The translations under genes were made by a program, and so were the position numbers. The notes beneath the pieces were generated by a model. That model did not search any database. It was given only the letters and a program-made list of their open reading frames with translations, and was not told the origin of the DNA. A stretch of DNA of 9,214 bases, taken from Caldifarciminota bacterium UBA3079. Lineage in GTDB: Bacteria > Hydrothermota > Tepidihabitantia > Tepidihabitantales > Tepidihabitantaceae. Location: positions 531 to 9,744 of the forward strand of contig DFBN01000043.1 of assembly GCA_002366635.1 (NCBI GenBank), given 5' to 3'. This document shows, piece after piece, positions 1-5,732 of the stretch; position 1 is the first letter of the stretch; every line of letters starts with the position of its first letter.

Positions 1-9
1 GAAGATTTA

Positions 10-48
10 TTTGTTGTGCGCCCCGGCTTACGCCGGGGCGCCAACAAA
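10..48. repeat. Long imperfect palindrome (hairpin)
   Basis: A 10-bp GC-rich perfect stem (18-27 with 32-41) closes a TTAC loop. It is extended outward by a further 7 bp (10-16 with 42-48) after one bulged T at 17. Neither strand has a T-run directly after the stem, so it is not a textbook intrinsic terminator. It could be an end-of-transcript structure for a gene left of the window or a copy of a dispersed intergenic palindrome. The structure is seen directly; the role is inference. Confidence 0.7.
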
Positions 49-90
49 CGAGGTCGATGGTTCCATTAAAGGCCGTGAAACATATTCACG

Positions 91-286
91 ATGGGTTGGT
101 CAGGAACCGGTGTAACCAACTCAATCTTTTTCTGTCCCTATTGTGGGTAGTGAAAAAGCAGTTGGCGGTCAGCCAACACTACCATATTCAGGATATAGGC
201 TTACTACAACCTGTCAAGGGAAGGGCCATGTCTTTGTTAGCTTCTGAGATTGCGTTACTTACGATGTTCTGACACAGTTTGAATAA
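91..286 (+). pseudogene. Probable remnant of a small zinc-ribbon protein gene
   Basis: From ATG 91 the frame reads through a short peptide to FFCPYCG (130-147) and then stops at TAG 148. Removing one base in the GGG at 145-147 shifts into the next frame, which continues CGSEKAVGG and later YRLTTTCQGKGHVF before TGA 245-247. Beyond that stop the same frame stays open for 12 more codons to TAA 284-286. CPxCG followed some 30 residues later by a C-x3-GH-x-F knuckle is the layout of a zinc ribbon, with Lys where the fourth Cys is expected. So one frameshift, one premature stop and one lost ligand would fit a decaying gene. The 71-codon intact frame across the same bases (57-272) has no recognisable motif. 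No Shine-Dalgarno site is evident. The reading is suggestive, and chance cannot be excluded. Confidence 0.3.
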
Positions 287-619
287 TGTTGGGATTTATC
301 CCGTGGTGCTAGGTGATTGAACGGCTTTCGGTTAGATGACCCACCCCCTGGTATCGGGCGCAAGACATCTTTCCCCTACTTGCAATGTCCTGGAAAGCAA
401 AGCACTTATGGCTACAGAGAGTTCTGTTGACCCCTAGGATTGTAACATCTTGAGATTACAGGTGTTACAAAAGAGGTCAAGAAAGGCGGATTTCTACTGC
501 CGGTGCTGATGATTTTGTCGTAAGGAGTAGAATAGACGGATATTTCATCTAACCCTTTGTTAATTAGAGTGTTACAGATAGCGTGATGCCAATCAGGTTT
601 GCCAATTATCGTCTCAGGG
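287..619. other. Stretch without a recognisable gene
   Basis: No frame on either strand is long or protein-like here, and I recognise no structured RNA. The only clear structure is the dyad at 440-470. A minor GGGAT/ATCCC mini-hairpin lies near 292-303. Together with the broken gene upstream it looks like degraded intergenic DNA, but an unrecognised small RNA remains possible. Confidence 0.5.
440..470. repeat. 11-bp inverted repeat (hairpin or operator)
   Basis: TTGTAACATCT (440-450) and AGGTGTTACAA (460-470) are inverted copies with one mismatch, a G-U pair in RNA, around a 9-nt spacer. It is followed by AAGAGG rather than a T-run, so it is not an intrinsic terminator. It lies about 150 bp upstream of the promoter at 620-648, so a protein-binding site or RNA hairpin is possible; its function is unknown. 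Confidence 0.5.
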
Positions 620-648
620 TTGTCAAAAGCGATTATCGGTGCTAAAAT
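620..648 (+). promoter_or_regulatory. Sigma-70-type promoter for the 2H-family gene
   Basis: The -35 TTGTCA (620-625) and -10 TAAAAT (643-648) each match consensus at 5 of 6 positions, with an ideal 17-bp spacer. The expected transcription start is near 655, one base before the GTG start at 656, which predicts a leaderless message. Confidence 0.6.
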
Positions 649-655
649 TTTATGA

Positions 656-1204
656 GTGAAGGTTTTACAATACAGCTTCGTAGTTCTTCCAAAACTGGAT
701 AATGAAGAAGAAATCCAGAGGCTTAGGGAACGGTACGACCCCTGGTTTTATCAAATCAGGCCTTACATCCCGATAGTTTCCCCATTCGCGCCGGCCACGC
801 TGGAGGAAATGCAGAATGTTAGTGATTACATCAGCCGGGCCAGGCGCAAACTGCATCCGATTGCAGTCAGTTTCCACCAATGGATGGCGAGCGGAGGCCG
901 GTTATTCTTTGTGATTGAAAAAGGGCGAAAGGAACTCCTTGATTTGCGTCGTAACCTGCAAGGGTGTGATACATTTTCTCTTGTTGAAGATATCGAGTCC
1001 GAGCCCAGGCTGGTGGTGGGCCGTGTGCCGGATTCAGAACGACGCAGTCAGGCCCTGATTGAGGCAAACCGCATCGGCCAGACCCTCGGAATCGTTGATT
1101 CTTTCTATCTTATCGGGATTGAGCCGAGCGACGAGTTGAAGCTGTTTGCCAGTTACCCGTTTGGAATCGGCCGCGTGGATTACTACGACCGGTTCCATAT
1201 CTGA
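656..1204 (+). CDS. 2H phosphoesterase (LigT/2'-5' RNA ligase-like) fold protein, probably inactive
   Basis: The 182-residue protein has the outline of the 2H phosphoesterase/2'-5' RNA ligase family. A first strand (VLQYSFVVL, residues 3-11) is followed by a helix beginning with acidic residues. Two pseudo-symmetric motif regions then match the family: RPYIPIVSPF at 35-44 and EPRLVVGRV at 116-124. In active members these positions read PHxTLxxPF and PHxTLGR, each supplying a catalytic HxT. Here they are Y37-x-P39 and R118-x-V120, so both catalytic histidines and both threonines are missing while the scaffold residues remain. The start is GTG at 656. An in-frame TGA at 653-655 rules out an upstream start, and there is no Shine-Dalgarno sequence, consistent with a leaderless transcript. 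It stands alone, transcribed separately from its neighbours. The family assignment is by recognition of the motif layout. A binding role for RNA or a cyclic nucleotide is inference. Confidence 0.7.
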   Translation: MKVLQYSFVVLPKLDNEEEIQRLRERYDPWFYQIRPYIPIVSPFAPATLEEMQNVSDYISRARRKLHPIAVSFHQWMASGGRLFFVIEKGRKELLDLRRNLQGCDTFSLVEDIESEPRLVVGRVPDSERRSQALIEANRIGQTLGIVDSFYLIGIEPSDELKLFASYPFGIGRVDYYDRFHI

Positions 1205-1332
1205 TTTCATCGACTGCAAAAGCAATTCTTCCGATGTTCAAATCTGCACAGTCTGGGACATGTATGGTCTGACTCGGTCATGCACTTCCGGTTTTCTTTT
1301 TCTAACATCCGTATTCCCAAGAAGTTGACCTT

Positions 1333-1348
1333 TGGCACACAGGTTGCA
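1333..1348 (+). promoter_or_regulatory. Sigma-54 (RpoN) promoter, -24/-12 type
   Basis: TGGCAC (1333-1338), five bases, then TTGCA (1344-1348) match the RpoN consensus TGGCAC-N5-TTGCW at all eleven fixed positions. The invariant GG (1334-1335) and GC (1346-1347) are 10 bp apart, as required. Start of transcription would be near 1359, giving a leader of about 34 nt that contains the Shine-Dalgarno site at 1382-1387. The core is flanked by a TTGAC/GTCAA inverted repeat (1325-1329, 1349-1353). A match this good is expected by chance about 0.01 times in both strands of this window. An activator (enhancer-binding protein) would be needed; I could not identify a clear upstream binding dyad. Confidence 0.75.
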
Positions 1349-1392
1349 GTCAATCGGGTCATGAAACTAGTAAACAGAAATAGGAGGATATC

Positions 1393-2277
1393 GTGAAAAG
1401 ACTGATTACACTGGTAGCAATTCTGGCGATGACCGGAGTCGTCCTTGCAGGCGGGACCGGAGGTATCGCCGGGATTGTAGTCAACAGTCAGACTGGCAAC
1501 CCGATCAGCGGAGCGATGATTGTTGCGCGAGGCGACAGTAACCAGATGGGCCGTGCGAGAACGAATGCCAGGGGCGTGTACTTGATTGAGGACCTGGGGC
1601 CCGCTCATTACCGGGTTTCCGCTTCGGCACGCGGGTACGAGCCTGCGGTTTATCCAAGGGCAGTCGGTGTCCACGAAGGCCAGGTAACCCGTGGCATTAA
1701 CTTCCGGCTCATTCCGAACCAGCAACCCGAACCTGGAGTGATAACCGGCCGTGTTGTTGACCACCGAACCGGTGAACCGATTCAGGGCGCGGTAGTAGTG
1801 GCATTGGGAAAGAACTGCCGAGGCCGGGCGCGCACCGACGACCACGGCCGTTATGCAATTCGCCGACTCAGGCCCGGTGTGTACCGTGTGAAAGCAAAAG
1901 CGCGGCACTATATCAAACAGAGCTTCCCGCGGCCAGTGCCGGTGCGGGCTGGTCAGACGGTTGAGAATATCAACTTTGCACTTCAGCCCAAGCCGCACAA
2001 AGGCGCGATTGCCGGTCGGGTTATTAACGCCAGAACCCACCAGCCCATAGCGGGCGCGGTTGTTATCGCGCATGGCAAACATGGAACCGCTCGGGCTGTT
2101 ACCGGCAGGAATGGCTTTTACCGGATTGTCCGGCTCGACCCCGGCTTGTATCGTGTGACTGCGATGAAGCGGGGCTATCGTCCCGAGACATTCCCGCGGC
2201 CAGTGCCGGTGCGGGCTGGTCATGCGACCAAGCATGTTGATTTCTTCCTGCACCAGTTGCGTGTGGATGCGGATTAA
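1393..2277 (+). CDS. Secreted protein with three carboxypeptidase-regulatory-like domains
   Basis: The 294-residue product starts with a Sec-type signal peptide: K2, R3, a hydrophobic core and a VLAGG end near residues 17-21. Three tandem beta-sandwich repeats follow (about 23-107, 116-198 and 205-287). Each runs GxIxGxVVN..TGxPIxGA, then R(A/T)xxxGxY, then L.PGxYRV.A...GY, and ends in a FxL strand. This is the CarboxypepD_reg-like (transthyretin/Cna-B-like) pattern, an extracellular structural or adhesive fold without catalytic residues. No membrane anchor, sorting signal or second functional domain follows, so it is probably free or cell-surface associated. Repeats 2 and 3 are 89 codons apart and are the most alike, sharing a 32-bp identical block. 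The start is GTG 1393, with AGGAGG at 1382-1387 five bases upstream. It is monocistronic, between a sigma-54 promoter and a terminator. It is rich in Arg and His. The exact ligand or partner is unknown. Confidence 0.85.
   Translation: MKRLITLVAILAMTGVVLAGGTGGIAGIVVNSQTGNPISGAMIVARGDSNQMGRARTNARGVYLIEDLGPAHYRVSASARGYEPAVYPRAVGVHEGQVTRGINFRLIPNQQPEPGVITGRVVDHRTGEPIQGAVVVALGKNCRGRARTDDHGRYAIRRLRPGVYRVKAKARHYIKQSFPRPVPVRAGQTVENINFALQPKPHKGAIAGRVINARTHQPIAGAVVIAHGKHGTARAVTGRNGFYRIVRLDPGLYRVTAMKRGYRPETFPRPVPVRAGHATKHVDFFLHQLRVDAD
1924..1955 (+). repeat. 32-bp exact direct repeat, copy 1
   Basis: This segment is identical, base for base, to 2191-2222. It encodes the FPRPVPVRAG end of the second domain of the secreted repeat protein. 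Identity extends through synonymous positions, which points to recent duplication or gene conversion between domains 2 and 3. Confidence 0.95.
2191..2222 (+). repeat. 32-bp exact direct repeat, copy 2
   Basis: Second copy of the block at 1924-1955, exactly 267 bp (89 codons) downstream and in the same frame. It encodes the equivalent segment of the third domain. Flanking bases on both sides differ, so the identity is exactly 32 bp. Confidence 0.95.
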
Positions 2278-2297
2278 ACAGTAAGACATATCTCCTC

Positions 2298-2333
2298 ACT
2301 GCCCTCTGGTTTTCTTCCCGAGGGCAGTTTTTT
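2298..2333 (+). terminator. Rho-independent terminator after the repeat-protein gene
   Basis: ACTGCCCTC (2298-2306) pairs perfectly with GAGGGCAGT (2320-2328) around a 13-nt loop and runs directly into six Ts (2328-2333). It begins 20 bp after the stop codon of the secreted repeat protein and isolates it from the SPFH gene. Confidence 0.9.
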
Positions 2334-2346
2334 GCCTTCGAATTGA

Positions 2347-2375
2347 TTGACAGCCTGACCTTTTCTGGTTACAAC
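2347..2375 (+). promoter_or_regulatory. Sigma-70-type promoter for the SPFH gene
   Basis: A perfect -35 TTGACA (2347-2352) is followed after 17 bp by TACAAC (2370-2375), which matches the -10 consensus at 4 of 6 positions. Transcription would start near 2382, leaving a leader of about 100 nt before ATG 2482. That leader contains the dyad at 2412-2440. Confidence 0.5.
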
Positions 2376-2411
2376 TTATGGTAGCGAAGAAAAAAGTGTC
2401 GAGGTTTCTAC

Positions 2412-2440
2412 GAATCACAAGATTTAAGGAAGTGTGATTC
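2412..2440. promoter_or_regulatory. 8-bp inverted repeat in the SPFH leader
   Basis: GAATCACA (2412-2419) and TGTGATTC (2433-2440) are perfect inverted copies separated by 13 bases. No T-run follows, so it is not a terminator. Its place between the likely transcription start and the Shine-Dalgarno site (2471-2477) would suit an operator or an RNA hairpin. The half sites resemble TGTGA/TCACA elements but in the opposite orientation to a CRP site. Confidence 0.45.
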
Positions 2441-2481
2441 TGACGGATATGGTCACTGTCAGTCATAAATAAGGAGGCAAG

Positions 2482-3393
2482 ATGTTTGGAGTAATCGTAG
2501 TCCTGGCGATTATTGCGATAATCGCTTATATCGCGATAAAACAAAGCGGCAAAGCCCGGCTTTATGCCAAGCGTGCCGGAATAATCGCAATTATTGTTAT
2601 CGGAATCCTCTTGGCAATTTCATTCTTCCGCATCGTCCCGCCCGGCCACGCCGGCGTGCCAGTGCTTCTGGGCAAAGTCCAGAACCAGCTCTCTAGCGGC
2701 CTGAATATCGTCTGGCCGATAGTCAAGGTAGTGCTGATGGACGTCCGCACCAACGCTTACACGATGTCGTCGATCCGGGAAGAAGGCCAGGTAAGTGGGG
2801 ACGATGCGATTGACGCCCTGGCTTCAGACGGCCTTACCGTATCCCTGGATGTAACAGTCTGGTACCGGCTGGACGAGAAACGGGCGAGCTGGGTCTATCA
2901 GAAAATCGGGCCTGACTATGTGTATAAAATCGTCCGGCCTTCGATTAGAACGACATTGCGCGATGGTGCAGCAAGGTTCACTGCAAGCGAGCTTTACTCT
3001 TCGAGCGGACGCACGGCTTACACTGCGATAGTTGATTCTTTACTGGACGCAGCCTTCGAAGGAAAAGGCGTAGTGCGCGAAAGGGTGCTTTTGCGCCGGG
3101 TCAAACTGCCTGATGTCGTTATGAACGCCATTGAGTCGAAACTGGCCGAGCAGCAGAAAGCCGAAAAGATGGAGTTCACCTTGGCCAAGGAGAGAAAAGA
3201 AGCCGAACGCAAGATAATCGAAGCTGGGGGCATCGCCAGCGCAAACAGAACCATCGCCAGTTCTTTGACCTCAAACTACCTGACCTGGTTCTATGTGAAA
3301 GCGCTCAGGAATGTCGCGGACAGCCAGAACAGCACCTTCGTGATAATGCCTTTTGACCAGAAACTGACACCACTGCTGAATGTGAACCGCTAA
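2482..3393 (+). CDS. SPFH/prohibitin (band 7) family membrane protein
   Basis: The 303-residue protein has two N-terminal hydrophobic segments (about 2-19 and 33-49) separated by a basic loop, KQSGKARLYAKR. An SPFH core follows. It opens with the family's VPPGHAGVPVLLGKV stretch (52-66), includes GLNIVWPI (73-80) and a strand around VTVWYRLDE (124-132), and contains the typical RPSIRTTLRD helix (152-161). A charged, probably coiled-coil region rich in K, E and A spans about 218-250, and a short C-terminal tail follows. SPFH proteins form large oligomeric scaffolds that organise membrane microdomains or regulate membrane proteases such as FtsH. Length and layout fit the prohibitin class. AAGGAGG at 2471-2477 sits 4 nt before ATG 2482. 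No NfeD or FtsH partner is next to it. The positive-inside rule applied to the basic loop puts the SPFH domain outside the cytoplasm, as in HflK/HflC. Family assignment is firm; the specific role is not. Confidence 0.9.
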   Translation: MFGVIVVLAIIAIIAYIAIKQSGKARLYAKRAGIIAIIVIGILLAISFFRIVPPGHAGVPVLLGKVQNQLSSGLNIVWPIVKVVLMDVRTNAYTMSSIREEGQVSGDDAIDALASDGLTVSLDVTVWYRLDEKRASWVYQKIGPDYVYKIVRPSIRTTLRDGAARFTASELYSSSGRTAYTAIVDSLLDAAFEGKGVVRERVLLRRVKLPDVVMNAIESKLAEQQKAEKMEFTLAKERKEAERKIIEAGGIASANRTIASSLTSNYLTWFYVKALRNVADSQNSTFVIMPFDQKLTPLLNVNR

Positions 3394-3396
3394 TCC

Positions 3397-5028
3397 TTAC
3401 TGGGTGAGAAAGGCGTAGGGCCGGCGCATCTCCGGTCTTCGGTAATCGGGCAAGAGCATCGGTGACTTTCGGCCTTCAGGAATTTTGGCTTTTTTCAGCT
3501 CGGCGACAAAAGGCTCTATGTGCCCAAGTCCGATTTTCGGTTTTTGCTTTATCGCTTTGGCCGCTTTTGCCGCAGTGTTGCCGGCCCGCCGGCCGAAGAC
3601 CAAAATTCCCAAAAGAGAATTGCCCATCAGCCGGTTGCGACCGTGGATGCCTCCGGCAACTTCGCCGGCAGCATAGAGATTTCTCAGACCGGTTTCAGCC
3701 CGGTCGTTAATCAGAATCCCGCCGTTCTGATAGTGCTGGGTTGGATATGTAAGAATCGGCTCTTTGTCCATGATGATACCGAACCTCTCAAACTGGTGAT
3801 GCATTGCCGGCAATGATTTCTTGACAGTGCCTGCGCCTTTGAGAATTTCTATAAGCGGGGTATCGAGCCAGACACCGAACCTACCGGTCGGGGTCTGGAC
3901 ACCGTTATTCCGTTCTTTGCATTCCCGGATAATGGCCGAAGCGGTAATATCCCGGCTCTCGAGTTCATAAATGAAACGGTTGCCTTGAAGATTGACCAGA
4001 TGCGCGCCGATACTGCGTACCTTCTCGGTAACAAGTAAGCCGACAATCTGTTCAGGGTAGGCAACACCGGTCGGGTGATACTGAATAGTGTCCATGAAAG
4101 CCAGTTTTGCCCCGGCGCGATATGCCAGGACCAGACCGTCCGCGGTCGCACCATAATGATTGGTGCATGGAAAACCCTGAATATGGAGCCGGCCGCAGCC
4201 GCCGGTCGCAAGAATAGTGGTTTTGGCCCGGACAACCAGCTTTTCGCCGGTTTCAAGATTCACTAATACTGCACCGCTTACACCGCCGTTGCCATCAGTA
4301 AGGAGTTCGGTTGCACCGGCAAATTCGACTCTTGGAATGTCACGGTTCAGAAGCTCATCCTGCAAGACCCGCATTATCTCAGCACCGGTGTAATCCCGTG
4401 CCGCGTGCATCCGTTTGCGTGAAGTGCCACCACCGTGAATCGTAATCATGGTGCCATCGGGTTCCTTGTCGAACATCACACCCAGTTCTTCAAGCCAGGC
4501 GACGACACCTGGGGCGTCGAGAACCAGGGCCCGGACCAGTTCCGGGACATTCTTGAAGTGGCCGCCCCCCATGACATCGAGATAATGCCGTACCGGCGAA
4601 TCGTTCTGTTTGTCTGCAGCCTGAATTCCGCCTTGGGCCATTCTGGTATTGGCGTCACCGATGCGCAATTTGGTAACCACGAGAACATTGGCACCGGCTT
4701 TGTGCGCCACAAGTGCGGCCGAAGCACCGGCACCTCCACCCCCGATGATTAAAACATCAACATCGCGGTCTGGCCGGGAAAGGTCAAGCTTACTCAGGTC
4801 AAGAACCGGATATGCCTCAAGCAGATTAGCCAGCTCGTGCGGTGTTTTGTCACCTTTATTCGGACCGACTTTGAGTGTCCGCATTGATGAAGCGATATAA
4901 TCGGGATGGAAGCCTTTTAAGAGTTCTTCTTTCTGCTTTGGTGTTCGCATCGGGAATTTTTGTTCCATCCGTTCTTTCCGGGTCGCTTTGAGTCGCTTTA
5001 TTGATTCCAGCATATACTCGGGGTACAT
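3397..5028 (-). CDS. Fumarate reductase/succinate dehydrogenase-like flavoprotein subunit (TfrA/NadB-related)
   Basis: This 543-residue FAD enzyme most likely reduces fumarate to succinate (or the reverse) with the Fe-S subunit encoded just upstream. The ADP-binding GGGGAGASAA motif lies at 96-105, preceded by an unusual N-terminal extension of about 88 charged residues. Catalytic positions of the FrdA/SdhA family are present: H318 in QYHPTG, E335 and R338 in TEKVR, R359 in SRD, H432 in QHYQNGG and R466 in GRNRLMGNSLL. The family's covalent FAD histidine (HTVAAEGG in FrdA) is replaced by N127 in NTRMAQGG, so FAD should be bound noncovalently, as in L-aspartate oxidase and archaeal thiol:fumarate reductase. 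ATG 5028 follows a Shine-Dalgarno sequence (AGGAGG) that overlaps the upstream gene's stop. It is last in the operon. Its stop is 3 bp from that of the convergent SPFH gene. L-aspartate oxidase is the main alternative but is disfavoured by the Fe-S partner and fumarase neighbours. Confidence 0.85.
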   Translation of the reverse strand: MYPEYMLESIKRLKATRKERMEQKFPMRTPKQKEELLKGFHPDYIASSMRTLKVGPNKGDKTPHELANLLEAYPVLDLSKLDLSRPDRDVDVLIIGGGGAGASAALVAHKAGANVLVVTKLRIGDANTRMAQGGIQAADKQNDSPVRHYLDVMGGGHFKNVPELVRALVLDAPGVVAWLEELGVMFDKEPDGTMITIHGGGTSRKRMHAARDYTGAEIMRVLQDELLNRDIPRVEFAGATELLTDGNGGVSGAVLVNLETGEKLVVRAKTTILATGGCGRLHIQGFPCTNHYGATADGLVLAYRAGAKLAFMDTIQYHPTGVAYPEQIVGLLVTEKVRSIGAHLVNLQGNRFIYELESRDITASAIIRECKERNNGVQTPTGRFGVWLDTPLIEILKGAGTVKKSLPAMHHQFERFGIIMDKEPILTYPTQHYQNGGILINDRAETGLRNLYAAGEVAGGIHGRNRLMGNSLLGILVFGRRAGNTAAKAAKAIKQKPKIGLGHIEPFVAELKKAKIPEGRKSPMLLPDYRRPEMRRPYAFLTQ

Positions 5029-5037
5029 CGTTTCCTC

Positions 5038-5730
5038 CTAGCGCGGTTCGATGTCGCGGATCTTCTTATCGTAGTACATCTTGCTCAGTTCTTGTTCGCT
5101 CGATTTCATCAGCCGCTCGATGTCTTTGTCGAACTTGCGCTCTCGGATTTCCTTGAGCCTTTCCTTGAGATGGGATGACCGTTTGTGAATCTTGGACCCG
5201 GTGATGCGCCGCGCCAGAAGTGCGACATTGTAATGGACGATTTCAGCCGGGCAGCGGCTTGCGCACAAACCGCACATGATACAGTCAAAGCTCATATCCG
5301 CCACTGCTTCGTTGTCTCCCTTTATCGCCGCATTGATATAACTCATGACATCAATATCCTGGGGGCAGATTTTGGTGCACGCATTGCAACTGATGCAACG
5401 CATTATTTCTGGATAGAATTTAACCAGGGTTTGGGTTGTGGGCCGGATTTTCCTGATATTATAAGTTGCCTTATTGGCCGGAAAGAAAGGTAACTGGGTA
5501 AGGTACATTCCGTCTTCGATTACGGTCTGACAAGCCAGTCCCACTTTGAGCTTGTATGAATCACGAGTCCGGTAGATTGTGCCACACGCACCGCAGAACC
5601 CCCCCCGGCAACCGCAACCGCGGATAAACTGATAGCCGGCATATTCCATCGCATCCATTATGGTAAGGTCTTTCGGAACCTTGTATGCCTTACCCATGAC
5701 ATAGATGGTTACCATTTCCTGCTTGGGCAT
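5038..5730 (-). CDS. Iron-sulfur subunit of the fumarate reductase-like complex
   Basis: The 230-residue protein carries electrons to or from the flavoprotein. An N-terminal plant-type ferredoxin domain has the [2Fe-2S] ligands C41-x4-C46-x2-C49 and C67 (CRGGFCGAC, then ACQ). A C-terminal helical domain has two complete C-x2-C-x2-C-x3-CP motifs, C112/C115/C118/C122 and C150/C153/C156/C160. These predict two [4Fe-4S] clusters; classical SdhB/FrdB instead has one [4Fe-4S] and one [3Fe-4S]. The tail after 180 is highly charged, and there is no CCG (HdrB-like) domain as in archaeal TfrB. No membrane segment or anchor subunit is encoded here, so the complex is probably cytoplasmic with an unknown donor or acceptor. 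ATG 5730 lies 2 nt after the fumarase beta stop, with AGGAAT just upstream. The next gene's Shine-Dalgarno site overlaps its TAG stop, which suggests translational coupling. Confidence 0.87.
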   Translation of the reverse strand: MPKQEMVTIYVMGKAYKVPKDLTIMDAMEYAGYQFIRGCGCRGGFCGACGTIYRTRDSYKLKVGLACQTVIEDGMYLTQLPFFPANKATYNIRKIRPTTQTLVKFYPEIMRCISCNACTKICPQDIDVMSYINAAIKGDNEAVADMSFDCIMCGLCASRCPAEIVHYNVALLARRITGSKIHKRSSHLKERLKEIRERKFDKDIERLMKSSEQELSKMYYDKKIRDIEPR

Positions 5731-5732
5731 CT

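Noticed and set aside
57..272. A 71-codon open frame on the + strand
   Set aside because: No motif or ribosome site. The CPYCG and TCxxxGHxF segments in the other two frames are more protein-like.
1325..1353. TTGACC as a sigma-70 -35 for the repeat-protein gene
   Set aside because: No acceptable -10 lies 16-18 bp downstream, whereas the overlapping sigma-54 match is essentially perfect.
1207..2289. A 360-codon open frame on the - strand
   Set aside because: It lies wholly opposite the secreted repeat protein, has no recognisable motif or ribosome site, and is explained by the repeated GC-biased codons of the + strand gene, which has signal peptide, domain repeats, promoter and terminator.
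4684..4702. TTGGCACCGGCTTTGTGC as a second sigma-54 promoter
   Set aside because: The -12 element is TTGTG without the invariant GC, and the site lies inside the flavoprotein gene with no + strand gene downstream.
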